Below, one piece after another: positions 45,377 through 56,680 of a DNA stretch of 64,000 bases. The stretch's first letter is position 1, and each line of letters begins with the position of its first letter. The position numbers were made by a program, and so were the translations under genes. A model generated the notes under the pieces. The model did no database searches, was not told where the DNA came from, and saw nothing but the letters and a program-made list of their open reading frames with translations. Origin of the DNA: Ruania alkalisoli (lineage in GTDB: Bacteria; Actinomycetota; Actinomycetes; Actinomycetales; Beutenbergiaceae); contig NZ_CP063169.1 in assembly GCF_014960965.1 (NCBI RefSeq), positions 2,079,581 to 2,143,580 on the forward strand, written 5' to 3'.

Positions 45377-46687
45377 TCAGGCGGGCGCCGCGACGGGTAC
45401 GAGCATCTCGGTGACGACCTCGCCTTCGCAGTCGGGCAGCTCCAGCCCGAGCAGGTGCGCGAAGGTAGCCGCTTCGTCCAGCATGTTGCGCCTCCCGGCG
45501 TCTGCACCGGGCGTGAAGGCGGGGCCCGAGCCGATGAACACCGGCTGGCCCCCGTGGCGCGGTGCGTGGCCATGGCTGCCCTTGAGCGCCGGGAAGTCCT
45601 CGTCCCCAGCGCGCACGACCGTGCGCCGATCCCACAGCATGCCCACGATCACACCGGGCTCGGACTCGACCACCCACTCGAACGGGCCGTCCAGACCGTA
45701 GTCACGCAGGCTCTCCTGCGCCGTCCAGATCTTCTCGATCCGGTACTGCGGCTCCGACTCGATCTCGACCAACAGCGCTTCGATGTCCCGACGGCGTTCC
45801 ACGGGTAGTGCGTCGGCGAGGAAAAGCTGGCCCGACAAGCCCGCCCCGAGACAGAACACATCCCAGTCGGCCAAGTTCCCTTCGGCATCGAGGCGGATGA
45901 AGCCCCGCTCGACGAACAGTGTGTTGAGATTGGTGTGCTGTTCAACGTCCACATGGCCATGGTCGGAGACCAGGACGATGTTGGTCGACTGCAGATCCCC
46001 GGTGGCCTCGAGAACGTCCAGATAGGCACCGAGGGTCGCGTCCACCTGGCGCAGCGCCTCCTCCACATGCGGACCGTAGGAGCCGCCAGCGTGCCGGGCC
46101 GTGTCGACCTCTACCAGGTGCACGAACATCACATCCGGCCGTTCGGCACGCAGTACCTCGGCCGAGACATGGTTGACGAAGTCGAAGTACTTGCCCTTGC
46201 GCTTATCGGTGTGGATCAGTGACAGGTTCGGGAGGATATACCTCTCGTACGAGTGCGCGTCGGTCGTGCGCAGGTACTGGTCCTCTAGCCCGTCGAACAC
46301 CTGCGGGCAGGCGATCTCCGGAACCAGGTGGTCGACTCCGCGGGCGTTCCCGGTGACAGGCCACTGCACCGCAGCGGTGCTCAGCCCCGCCTGCTGTGCC
46401 GCCTCCAGGATGGTGGGCACGCGGATCATCGCAGCGTCCCAGAACCACTCGGAGGCATCGCCCTGCCCGGGCTGGAACTGCAGGTTGTTGAAGACTCCAC
46501 TGCGGGCCGGTGGGCAGCCGGTCAGCTGGGCGGTGTGGTTGGGATAGGTCACCGATGGGTAGATGCCCTCGATCTCCGCGACGGCGGCCCGCTCGAGAAT
46601 GCGTGAGAAGGCGGGCAGGGTGCGAGCGAAGGGGATGTCGTCGGTGTGCATGGCGTCGACGGAGACGACGAGTAGCTTGTTGGGCAC
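45377..46687 (-). CDS. Alkaline-phosphatase-superfamily phosphodiesterase (NPP type)
   Basis: A 436-residue metal-dependent nucleotide pyrophosphatase/phosphodiesterase-like enzyme without a signal peptide. The first metal site is VVSVDAMHTDD, the nucleophile threonine lies in IYPSVTYPNHTAQLTG, and further metal ligands are in VHLVEVDTARHAGG and VLVSDHGHVDVEQHT. It is the last gene of a Ugp-like transport operon, 30 bp after the glycerophosphodiesterase, so it probably cleaves a phosphodiester released from or imported as a lipid or teichoic headgroup. The exact substrate is inferred only. Confidence 0.85.
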   Translation of the reverse strand: MPNKLLVVSVDAMHTDDIPFARTLPAFSRILERAAVAEIEGIYPSVTYPNHTAQLTGCPPARSGVFNNLQFQPGQGDASEWFWDAAMIRVPTILEAAQQAGLSTAAVQWPVTGNARGVDHLVPEIACPQVFDGLEDQYLRTTDAHSYERYILPNLSLIHTDKRKGKYFDFVNHVSAEVLRAERPDVMFVHLVEVDTARHAGGSYGPHVEEALRQVDATLGAYLDVLEATGDLQSTNIVLVSDHGHVDVEQHTNLNTLFVERGFIRLDAEGNLADWDVFCLGAGLSGQLFLADALPVERRRDIEALLVEIESEPQYRIEKIWTAQESLRDYGLDGPFEWVVESEPGVIVGMLWDRRTVVRAGDEDFPALKGSHGHAPRHGGQPVFIGSGPAFTPGADAGRRNMLDEAATFAHLLGLELPDCEGEVVTEMLVPVAAPA

Positions 46688-46717
46688 GGTCGGATCCTTC
46701 TTCTGGCGGGCGGTCGG

Positions 46718-47443
46718 TCAGTGGCGAAGGGCGGCGAGCGCGGCGCGGCACCAGGCCGGGTCGTCGGCGGTGACGAGGTCGACGCCAGCAGCGAGCGCGG
46801 CGCGTAGATCGTCGGAGGTGAGCACCGGCCAGCCGCATACCAGCGCTCCCTCGGTGTGGACCTCCTCGACCATCCGGTCGTCGAGTTGACGTACCTGCAG
46901 GGCGAGCGAGGCGGCGCCGAGTTCGCGTACGGCGTCGCGCGCCTGCGGTGTCGGAGCAGCCGAGATGACGCCGACCCTCACGTCCGGAGCGACCGCGCGC
47001 ACGTCACGGAGCGCGTCGATGTCGAAACTGGTCATGACTACCCGGTCGAACAGGCCCGCTGCACGCACGAGTTCAGTGGCCGGCACAGCGGCGGCAGGTG
47101 CCTTGATCTCGACGTGGATCTCCACCCCGATCGCCGCTAGTGCCTGAGCGAGCGAGGGGATGCGTTCGCCGTCGGCGAGTTCGACGTCCTGCAGCTGTGC
47201 CCAGGTGAGCGCGCTGACCGCTCCGGTGGTGCGGCCCGCAACGGCTGTCCGATCCACGGTGGCGTCATGGATCACCGCCAACTCACCGTTTGCAGTGAGG
47301 TGAACGTCGAGCTCGATCGCGTCGGCACCGTCCGCCTCGCCGCGGGCGAAGGCGGTGAGCGTGTTCTCCGCGCTCACCGCCGCCGCGCCGCGGTGCCCGA
47401 CGATGCCTGGATACCCCGGCTGGGACATGACAGGCGTTGTCAT
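46718..47443 (-). CDS. Glycerophosphodiester phosphodiesterase
   Basis: A 241-residue GDPD/UgpQ-type TIM-barrel enzyme hydrolysing glycerophosphodiesters to sn-glycerol-3-phosphate and an alcohol. The signature GHRGAAAVSAENTLTAF (His-Arg, Glu-Asn) and the metal/catalytic segment AIELDVHLTANGELAVIHDATVDRT are complete. No signal peptide, so it acts in the cytoplasm on imported diesters. The ATG at 47441-47443 shares a base with the stop of the upstream binding-protein gene (TGATG), so they are translationally coupled. A GTG at 47446 is the alternative start. Confidence 0.92.
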   Translation of the reverse strand: MTTPVMSQPGYPGIVGHRGAAAVSAENTLTAFARGEADGADAIELDVHLTANGELAVIHDATVDRTAVAGRTTGAVSALTWAQLQDVELADGERIPSLAQALAAIGVEIHVEIKAPAAAVPATELVRAAGLFDRVVMTSFDIDALRDVRAVAPDVRVGVISAAPTPQARDAVRELGAASLALQVRQLDDRMVEEVHTEGALVCGWPVLTSDDLRAALAAGVDLVTADDPAWCRAALAALRH

Positions 47444-48825
47444 CACACGCCCAGGGCCTCAAGGTCATCGCGGTTGTCCTCGAGCAGGGACTCGTACTCG
47501 CCCCGGAGCGTGTCGATCGACTCCTGGACGTCACCGTTGTCACCGGTCACCCGGGCGAATGCCTCGCTGAGGGAGGCGGTGCCGGAGTTGAACCAGTTGA
47601 CCGGTGCTACAGTCTGCGCGTTCTCCAGCTGCTGGATCGCGACCGTGAAGTTCGGATCGGTCGCGTGCAGCTCGACGACCTCCGGTTCGTCTTGAGCGGC
47701 CTGGACGATCGGGACGTAGCCGGAGTCGATGTGCCACTTGCCGGACATCTCTGGGCGTGCGAGGAATCGGAGCAGTTCGGCGGTCGCGTCCTGACGCTCC
47801 TGCGACTCCGTGCGCACCATCGAGAATCCCGAACCACCCGTGGGAACGGTGGGCGGCTGGTTCACCTCGCCGGGCATGAAGGCAGCACCCAGTTCGAAGT
47901 CGACCGCCTCGGTCAGGCCGCGCATCGATGCCGTGGACCCGTGCACGGCGGCCACCACACCGGTCTGGAAATCTGTGTGCGAGGCCTGCGCCATGTAGGC
48001 GTTGCCATCCACGTGCACCCACTCGTTCGCGAAGGTCATCAGCTCACGCACCTTGCCTTCGTCGGGCATCACGTCGAAGCCCTCGGACCAGACACCGTCG
48101 AAGGCCCACAGCCAGGAGTTGGCGAACCAGGCATCACCGGCGGAGTAGGCAAAGGTCTTGATCGGCTGGCCAGCGTTGGAGACGGAGGCGATCTCAGATC
48201 CGAACTCGCGCAGCTGGGACCAGGTGTACTGGGTGTCGACAGGCAGACCCAAGTCGTTGAACAGCGACTTGTTGTAGTAGAACAACGGCGTCGAGCGAGC
48301 GAACGGCACCACGAAGGTCTCCTCGCCCGCCTTGCTCTCGCCGATGAAGTTCTGGAGGTAGATGTCCAGGTTCCACTGGTCGTCGAAGTGCGGGTCGAGC
48401 GGGGCGAGCGCACCGGCGAAATAGAACTGCAGCCACTGCATCTCCGGGAAGCAGACCATGTCCGGTACGGCCTTGGCCTGTAGCGCCGCGGTGAAGGCGG
48501 TGTTGAGGTCGGCGTAACCGCCGACGGACTCGATGGCAGCGTAGATGTCGCTCTGGGACTCGTTGAACATCGCGAACTGCTCGGTCATCGCATCGAACAG
48601 TCCACCGGTCCAGGGGGCCCAGAAGAGGATGTTGGTGCGGCCGGAGTACTCGGAGGGGATCTCACCGAGCGCTGCCTGGCTGAAGTCGCTGCGCAGGTTG
48701 CTCGCGGACTCCGATCCGCCGTCCGAGGCCGAGACCGGACCGGTGCAGGCGGCGAGCGCGGCAGCACCGGTGCCCAGGCCCAGGGCGGAGAGCAGGTGGC
48801 GGCGGGAGAGTGTCAGGTTGTGCAC
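47443..48825 (-). CDS. Tat-exported ABC substrate-binding lipoprotein (UgpB-like)
   Basis: A 460-residue extracellular solute-binding protein of the sugar/glycerol-phosphate class (family 1). The signal sequence has a twin-arginine motif SRRHLLSALGLG (Arg8-Arg9) and ends in a lipobox LAAC (Cys27), so it is probably a Tat-exported lipoprotein. The mature fold shows TNILFWAPWTGGLFDAMTEQFAMFNE, PDMVCFPEMQWLQFYFAGALAPLD and FARSTPLFYYNKSLFNDLGLP. The start is the GTG at 48823-48825, preceded by AAGGAG with 6-nt spacing. Context with a glycerophosphodiesterase points to glycerophosphodiesters as ligand; a sugar remains possible. Confidence 0.85.
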   Translation of the reverse strand: MHNLTLSRRHLLSALGLGTGAAALAACTGPVSASDGGSESASNLRSDFSQAALGEIPSEYSGRTNILFWAPWTGGLFDAMTEQFAMFNESQSDIYAAIESVGGYADLNTAFTAALQAKAVPDMVCFPEMQWLQFYFAGALAPLDPHFDDQWNLDIYLQNFIGESKAGEETFVVPFARSTPLFYYNKSLFNDLGLPVDTQYTWSQLREFGSEIASVSNAGQPIKTFAYSAGDAWFANSWLWAFDGVWSEGFDVMPDEGKVRELMTFANEWVHVDGNAYMAQASHTDFQTGVVAAVHGSTASMRGLTEAVDFELGAAFMPGEVNQPPTVPTGGSGFSMVRTESQERQDATAELLRFLARPEMSGKWHIDSGYVPIVQAAQDEPEVVELHATDPNFTVAIQQLENAQTVAPVNWFNSGTASLSEAFARVTGDNGDVQESIDTLRGEYESLLEDNRDDLEALGV

Positions 48826-48946
48826 GAAATGCTCCTTCGGTGGGACGAGTGACGCCGAGACCTCGGCGCACGGACTTGCTGCTCGTGGGCACGAGCGCAA
48901 AGGCGGCGCCCCCTGGGAGGGGTGAGGGACGCCGTCGGTCGGAGGT

Positions 48947-49900
48947 TCAGCCCTTCAGGGCTCCGGCAGTGATCCCGCCGATGATGCGGCGCTGGGCGAG
49001 GAAGAAGACGATGAGCATCGGTGCGGCGACGATGACGGTCCCGGCCATCACCGGCCCCCAGGCGTCGTAGCCTTCCTGACTACGCAGGAACATCAGGCCG
49101 ATCGGCAGGGTCCGCATATCGGAGGTGGAGGTGACGATCAGCGGCCAGACGAAGTCGTTCCACTTGGTGATCAGCACGATGAGGGTTGCGGTCAGAATCA
49201 TCGGGCGGCAGATCGGGATGACCACGGCACGCATCCGACGCATGTGGCTCGCGCCGTCCACACGGGCGGCGTCCACGAGCTCCTCCGGGACCTGCCGCAT
49301 CTGCTGATAGATGAGGAACATGGCGAACGCTGAGCCAATACCCGGCAGGATCAGACCCTGATAGGTGTTCAGCCAGCCCAGGTTGGAGATCGTGATGTAG
49401 TTGACCAGGAGGGTGATGTGGCCCGGCAGCATCAGCGAACCCACCATCAGCGCGAAGATCAGCATCTTGCCGCGAAAGTAGACGAACGCGAAGGCATAGG
49501 CCGACAGCAGCGCCACACCGATCTCCAGGGCGGTGCCCACCACCGTGGTGATGATCGAGTTCCTCAGGAAGGCCCCGAACGGAGCCGAGGTCCAGGCCTG
49601 AGCGAAGTTGCTCCACTCCAGCGTGCTCGGGATCCAGGTGAGCGGGTACGTGTAGATCTCGTGCTCGGGCTTGAGGGCGGAGCTGAACAACCAGTACAGC
49701 GGGATCGCGAACAATGCGAACGTCGCTGCGATCAGTACGTACAACGCCATCGTGGCCGGGAGCGGGCGTCGCGGGCCCTGACGACGGCCCTTGCGTTCGC
49801 CATGTCCGGAGCCCAGGTCCCGGGATCGGGGCGGCTGGTGTGGTGGACTCGTGCGCGCCGACGTCGCCGGGTCGTCCTTGCGGTCGAGAGTGAGGCTCAT
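48947..49900 (-). CDS. Carbohydrate-type ABC permease, UgpE/MalG family
   Basis: A 317-residue permease with a 45-residue basic, disordered cytoplasmic N terminus and six transmembrane segments beginning at MALYVLIAATFALFAIPLYWL. The EAA loop is ELVDAARVDGASHMRRMRAVVIPICRP. The ATG at 49898-49900 overlaps the end of the UgpA-like gene by 4 bp. A much longer in-frame open stretch upstream (to 51139) overlaps that gene in another frame and is not coding. No ATPase gene accompanies this importer. Confidence 0.9.
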   Translation of the reverse strand: MSLTLDRKDDPATSARTSPPHQPPRSRDLGSGHGERKGRRQGPRRPLPATMALYVLIAATFALFAIPLYWLFSSALKPEHEIYTYPLTWIPSTLEWSNFAQAWTSAPFGAFLRNSIITTVVGTALEIGVALLSAYAFAFVYFRGKMLIFALMVGSLMLPGHITLLVNYITISNLGWLNTYQGLILPGIGSAFAMFLIYQQMRQVPEELVDAARVDGASHMRRMRAVVIPICRPMILTATLIVLITKWNDFVWPLIVTSTSDMRTLPIGLMFLRSQEGYDAWGPVMAGTVIVAAPMLIVFFLAQRRIIGGITAGALKG

Positions 49901-50859
49901 GAGTAGTGCACCTGTTTGCTCGCGTACTTGGTCTGAACGAGGGTGACCACCAGCAGCAGCACGAACATCACCGTGGCAGTCGCGGCCGAGGTGCCGATGT
50001 TGAAGTCCACGAACGCCTGGTCGTAGATCATCCACGGCAGTGTGGTGCTCGAGGTGCCGGGCCCGCCCATCGTGAGGGTGGCGATGATGTCGAAGGTCTG
50101 CGCGGCGGCGATGATGCCGGTCACCGTGAGGAAGAAGGTGACCGGGCTCAGCAGCGGCAGCGTGATGTAGCGGAAGAGCGGCCAACCGCGGGCGCCGTCG
50201 AGGGCGGCGGCCTCGTAGATGTCCTTCGGCAGGTCGAGGATGGCGGTGTAGTAGATGATCGCCACGAAGCCCAGGCGCTGCCATGCGTAGGCGATCGTGA
50301 TCGACCACAGCGAGAAGTCCGAGGTGGTCGTCCAGTGGGGCGACTCCATCCCGAACATCGAGAACAGCCAGCGGCTCAGGCCGTAGTTGGGGTCGAACAT
50401 GAACAGCCACAGCACTCCCACGGCCGCGCCGGGAAGCATGTGGGGTGCGAAAGCGAGGGTACGGACCAGACCCGAGAACCGCAGACGTTGCGCCAGCAGG
50501 GCACCGATCGCCATACCACCGAACAGCGTTCCCACGACCGCGACCAGCACGAAGATCGCGGTATTGCGCAAGGCATCCATGAGCATCGAACCGGATTGGA
50601 ACAATTCGATGTAGTTGTCCAGTCCCACGACCACTGGCGCCGGCTGCACGAAGTCCCAGTCGGTGAAACTGAGGACGAAGTTGTACAGGGTCGGGTAGTA
50701 CCCGAACACCACGATCGCGAGGAGATTGGGCAGGATCAGTGCCCAGAACAGCGCGGCTTCGGTGAGGCGACGCCGCCGCAGCTGCGGGGAACTGCGACGG
50801 GGTGGGGCAGAGGTGCGCGCCCGGGAGGGTCGGCGCACCGGTTGTAGGAGCGTGGTCAT
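49897..50859 (-). CDS. Carbohydrate-type ABC permease, UgpA/MalF family
   Basis: A 320-residue permease. A basic N terminus (RRPSRARTSAPPRRSSPQLRRRRL) precedes the first transmembrane helix EAALFWALILPNLLAIVVFGYYP, then LSFTDWDF and a further five segments. The EAA loop is KDIYEAAALDGARGWPLFRYITLPLL. The ATG at 50857-50859 was chosen. It is the first gene of the minus-strand unit UgpA-UgpE-UgpB-GDPD-phosphodiesterase, with a 233-bp promoter region upstream. Confidence 0.9.
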   Translation of the reverse strand: MTTLLQPVRRPSRARTSAPPRRSSPQLRRRRLTEAALFWALILPNLLAIVVFGYYPTLYNFVLSFTDWDFVQPAPVVVGLDNYIELFQSGSMLMDALRNTAIFVLVAVVGTLFGGMAIGALLAQRLRFSGLVRTLAFAPHMLPGAAVGVLWLFMFDPNYGLSRWLFSMFGMESPHWTTTSDFSLWSITIAYAWQRLGFVAIIYYTAILDLPKDIYEAAALDGARGWPLFRYITLPLLSPVTFFLTVTGIIAAAQTFDIIATLTMGGPGTSSTTLPWMIYDQAFVDFNIGTSAATATVMFVLLLVVTLVQTKYASKQVHYS

Positions 50860-50936
50860 CGAACTCGTCTCGTGTGTGGGAGTGCGTGGAGACGGAGCGC
50901 CAGGCGCGAGCCGTCCCAGGTGCAACCACAGTCAAT

Positions 50937-50954
50937 CGAGCAAAGATGAGCGAA
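50937..50954 (-). promoter_or_regulatory. Candidate operator repeats upstream of the Ugp-like operon
   Basis: Two direct repeats, CGAGCAAA (50937-50944) and TGAGCGAA (50947-50954), lie at 10-bp spacing, 78 bp upstream of the UgpA-like start. Phased YGAGCRAA-type repeats recall DeoR-family (GlpR-like) operators, but no regulator gene is adjacent. Low-confidence inference. Confidence 0.3.
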
Positions 50955-51019
50955 TACGAAGCACACGGTGACGTGCGCTGGACGAACGTGCGAACGCGCC
51001 CACGCGAGAACGAGTGACC

Positions 51020-51036
51020 GTGATCGCTGTGATCAC
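51020..51036. promoter_or_regulatory. Inverted repeat between the ASCH-like gene and the Ugp operon
   Basis: GTGATC-GCTGT-GATCAC is a perfect 6-bp inverted repeat, flanked by a wider GAGTGA/TCACTC pair. It could be an operator for the Ugp operon or a weak terminator of the upstream minus-strand gene; nothing in the sequence decides. Confidence 0.3.
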
Positions 51037-51092
51037 TCAGCTTCATGCAGGGCCAGGTATCCGACAGGTGAACGGTCGGTGGTGAGTGCCGG

Positions 51093-51713
51093 CTAGTGCC
51101 GGTTGGCAGCTTCCAGCCAGTCCAGGTAGGCGCGCCCACGTGGAGAGATCTCGTAACCGACCTCGTGGCTGATCGTGAGCCCGAGGGACTTGAGCTTGCG
51201 GATGTCCGCTTTCATCGGCAGCACCTCTACCTGGCGCTGCGCGGCAAGCACGGTCGAGACCACGTGCGGATTCGCCCGGATCCACTCGAGGATCTCTCGC
51301 GTCCACGCACCTGTGCGGCGAGCGTCGAGACGGGCGAGGCGCCGTGCGATCTCGACCAGGCCCGCCTCGTCCGGGATCTGCTCTCGCAGCGCGATCCGGG
51401 GATCCTCGCCGACCCATCGCAGGTGCACGCGGTAGACGTGAGCGCCCCCGCGCGAGCCCCGCTCACCTCGGGGCCGGTCCCGAGGAGCCAGCGCGCGGCG
51501 CAACGCGGCGGCGTCCCGCATCCCCGCCGCACGTGCGGCCGTGTCCGTCAGGCGCGCGAGGTCATTGACCCGCGTGACACGTGTGAACTCGACGATCCCG
51601 GCCGGGGTGAGCTGCTGTCCGCCGACCCGCACCCGGGGCTCGTCCCATCGGCGGTACTGGGTGCGGATCCGGCCCGTGCGGATCCCCTCAGCCACGGCGC
51701 GGGAGATGAGCAC
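51093..51713 (-). CDS. ASCH-like domain protein, unknown function
   Basis: A 206-residue protein. The first 60 residues (LISRAVAEGIRTGRIRTQYRRWDEPRVRVGGQQL, TPAGIVEFTRVTRVND; quoted in parts) resemble an ASCH/PUA-like RNA-binding domain. The remainder is helical and basic, ending in a winged-helix-like segment (KADIRKLKSLGLTISHEVGYEISPRGRAYLDWL). The GTG at 51711-51713 begins 1 bp after the gdhA stop on the same strand. The domain call is tentative. It could be a nucleic-acid-binding or regulatory protein. Confidence 0.55.
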   Translation of the reverse strand: MLISRAVAEGIRTGRIRTQYRRWDEPRVRVGGQQLTPAGIVEFTRVTRVNDLARLTDTAARAAGMRDAAALRRALAPRDRPRGERGSRGGAHVYRVHLRWVGEDPRIALREQIPDEAGLVEIARRLARLDARRTGAWTREILEWIRANPHVVSTVLAAQRQVEVLPMKADIRKLKSLGLTISHEVGYEISPRGRAYLDWLEAANRH

Positions 51714-51714
51714 G

Positions 51715-54423
<2,709 letters not shown>

Positions 54424-54425
54424 TA

Positions 54426-54468
54426 CCTGTGGTGCCCACGCGCTGGAAGGGCGCGTGGGCACCACAGG
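54426..54468. terminator. Bidirectional terminator with an 18-bp perfect stem
   Basis: The stem pairs 54426-54443 with 54451-54468 (CCTGTGGTGCCCACGCGC and its complement) around a 7-nt loop. It is located between the convergent DUF2510 and ABC permease genes. It is the longest perfect hairpin I found in the window. Confidence 0.85.
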
Positions 54469-54479
54469 AGGTGAGCCGT

Positions 54480-55676
54480 TCAGGCCTCGAGGCGCAGTGC
54501 CTGGCGCCAGGTGAGTGCGGTGCCTCCCTGCATCACTGCGCGCTGATAGATCCGCTCACCTCCGCGGACCATCAGGTACGCGGCAAGCGCGGTCAGTCCC
54601 AGCGACACCGCGGGCTGCCAGAGCGCGACGCCGCCCTCGAGGAGTCGCACCGGCATGGCCACCGAGGACATGATGGGGACGAAGCTAGCGATGCTGAGCA
54701 GGGGCCCACTGGCGAACAGTCCGACGAACAACACTGCCATGATCACCACCACGATCGGACCGGTGCTGGACTGGAGATCCTCGGTCCGGCTGGCGAGCGC
54801 GCCGAGAACGGCCCACACGGCTGCCAGCGCTAGGAACCCGACGGCGAAGAACGCAATGAACCATCCGGAGGCGGACACGATCCATCCGATGTTCTCAGCC
54901 AGGCCGGCAGCGTTCACAGCGATGAGGCCCACCACCCCGTAGAGCGCGATCTGGGCGAAGGCGAGAATGGAGTTCCCGAGGACCTTCCCGTAGAGGAGCT
55001 GGCGGACCGGGATCGCGGTGGCCAGGATCTCCACCACCCGATTCTGCTTCTCCTCCAGCACGGAGTTCGCGATCGTCATGCCAAACATCAGAGCCGCCAT
55101 GTAGAACAGGAATGCGAAGACGAATCCGAGGATCTGGGCAGCGACGCTGCGGCCGGCGTTCTCGTCGAGCAACTCGATACTCACCTCGCTTCCTGCTTCC
55201 AGTTCGGCGAGCGTCGAACCGGCCTCGGCGGCGTTCTCCGCGAGGACGGCATCACGCACCGCTGCTGCGATGGCGCCCTGCAGCGGCCCGGGCACGTCAT
55301 CCGGACCGAGTAGCACGTATCCGTCTCCGGTGCGGATCAGGCCCGCGTCCGCCTCACCGGAGGTGACCTGCTCGCGCACCTGTTGCTCCGTCTGCAGCGT
55401 GCTCACCTGCAGCTGGTCGCCCGACGCCTCCACCGCGGAGCTCGCGGACTCCGCGACGGTACTCACCTGCTCGGTGACGGTCGCGACCGTGTAGGTGGTG
55501 GTGCGAGCGGAGAAGAAGGCGGAGATGGCGACCGCGCCGATGAGCAACGCCATGGTCAGCACGGTCGAGAGCAGGAAACTGCGATCGGTGACCTTGACGA
55601 GGATCTCGCGAGCGGTCACCGTGCGCCAGGGTGCGTGCACCAGAACCCGATCTGCGGTGGTCTTGGTTGCAGTCAT
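54480..55676 (-). CDS. ABC-2 type exporter permease, NatB-like
   Basis: A 398-residue permease of the NatB/YhaP class. One transmembrane segment near the N terminus (FLLSTVLTMALLIGAVAISAFF) precedes a large extracytoplasmic domain of about 130 residues, then five to six more segments starting at ILGFVFAFLFYMAALMFGMTIANSVLEEKQNRVVEILATAIP (quoted in parts), the family signature. NatAB-type systems export Na+ or small toxic compounds. Its start overlaps the ATPase end by 4 bp. Confidence 0.88.
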   Translation of the reverse strand: MTATKTTADRVLVHAPWRTVTAREILVKVTDRSFLLSTVLTMALLIGAVAISAFFSARTTTYTVATVTEQVSTVAESASSAVEASGDQLQVSTLQTEQQVREQVTSGEADAGLIRTGDGYVLLGPDDVPGPLQGAIAAAVRDAVLAENAAEAGSTLAELEAGSEVSIELLDENAGRSVAAQILGFVFAFLFYMAALMFGMTIANSVLEEKQNRVVEILATAIPVRQLLYGKVLGNSILAFAQIALYGVVGLIAVNAAGLAENIGWIVSASGWFIAFFAVGFLALAAVWAVLGALASRTEDLQSSTGPIVVVIMAVLFVGLFASGPLLSIASFVPIMSSVAMPVRLLEGGVALWQPAVSLGLTALAAYLMVRGGERIYQRAVMQGGTALTWRQALRLEA

Positions 55677-56557
55677 CGGGTCACCTCGCGGTAGATGTCG
55701 GCCAGGGTGGGCACCAGGGGCGTCAGTTCCATCAGCCCTCGAGCGGCGGCTCGGGTGACGAGGTCGGCGGTGAGATCACTTCGCGGTTCCACGATCGCGG
55801 TAGCGCCGTCGACGTCGAGCACGGTCAGGCCCGGCTCCTCCCGTAGCCAGCCGGCGTCTGGAGTGGTGGTGATTCGATAGCGCCTCGGCCCGCGGTTGCG
55901 GAGATCGCTGGCCGTGCCAGAGGCCATCACGGCTCCGTCGGAGAGGACCACGAGCGAGTCGCACAGGCGATCGACCAGGTCCAGCTGGTGGCTGGAGAAC
56001 AGGACCGGAACGCCCTCGCGGAGCTTGTCGGTGAGGAGATCGACCATGGAGTCCACCGCCACCGGGTCGAGACCGGAGAACGGCTCGTCCAGGATCAGCG
56101 CAGTAGGGCCGTGGAGTAGCGCGGCAGCCACCTGGACGCGTTGCTGATTGCCCAGCGAGAGCGCTTCCAGCTTGTCCTTGCCACGGTCGGCGAGCTCGAA
56201 GCGGTCGAGTAGCCGTTGAGCCTCCCGGGCTGCGTCACCGCGGGACATCCCACGTAGCTGCCCGAGATAGCACAGCTGGTCCAGAATCTGCTGCTTGGGG
56301 TACAGGCCCCGCTCCTCAGGCATGTAGCCGAAAGCAGCGCGGTCTGCTCGGGTGATGGGGCGGTCGTCCCACAGCACCTCACCGGCATGGCGGGCGAGAA
56401 CGCCCATGATCATGCGCATGGTCGAGGTCTTGCCGGCGCCGTTCGCGCCGACAAAACCTGTCATCGTGCCTGGCTCGACAGTGAACGAGACACCGTCGAC
56501 GGCGACCTTCTCACCGAATCTTCGGGTGAGGTCGCGGACCTCCAAGGCTGCGGGCAT
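55673..56557 (-). CDS. ABC exporter ATP-binding protein, NatA-like
   Basis: A 294-residue ATPase partner of the NatB-like permease. Walker A is GANGAGKTSTMRMIMGVL, signature LSLGNQQRVQVAAALL (the NatA-type LSLGNQQ variant of LSGGQ), Walker B LILDEPFSGLDPVAVDSM and H loop LFSSHQLDLVDRLC. An extra C-terminal domain of about 70 residues follows. GAAGGAG precedes the ATG. It lies 123 bp downstream of the response-regulator gene on the same strand, which suggests control by that two-component system. Confidence 0.9.
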   Translation of the reverse strand: MPAALEVRDLTRRFGEKVAVDGVSFTVEPGTMTGFVGANGAGKTSTMRMIMGVLARHAGEVLWDDRPITRADRAAFGYMPEERGLYPKQQILDQLCYLGQLRGMSRGDAAREAQRLLDRFELADRGKDKLEALSLGNQQRVQVAAALLHGPTALILDEPFSGLDPVAVDSMVDLLTDKLREGVPVLFSSHQLDLVDRLCDSLVVLSDGAVMASGTASDLRNRGPRRYRITTTPDAGWLREEPGLTVLDVDGATAIVEPRSDLTADLVTRAAARGLMELTPLVPTLADIYREVTR

Positions 56558-56618
56558 CGGTACTCCTTCGCATGAGGTGGCGTTCCTCGCAGCCTAGGGA
56601 GCATGGGCTTCGGAGTCG

Positions 56619-56664
56619 TCCGCCGCGCGGCGGATATGCGGTGCTCCCTCCTGCGGAGGAGGCT
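56619..56664 (-). promoter_or_regulatory. Palindromes between the response regulator and the ABC exporter
   Basis: TCCGCCGCGCGGCGGA at 56619-56634 is a perfect 16-bp palindrome. Next to it is a CCTCCT-GCGG-AGGAGG hairpin near 56648-56664. The block may combine a terminator for the two-component operon with an operator for the exporter genes; this is inference from structure and position. Confidence 0.4.
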
Positions 56665-56680
56665 CCACGCTCTGGCGCGC

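Noticed and set aside
49901-51139. In-frame upstream extension of the UgpE-like permease
   Set aside because: It overlaps the UgpA-like permease in another frame and has low-complexity, His/Arg/Pro-rich sequence without domains.
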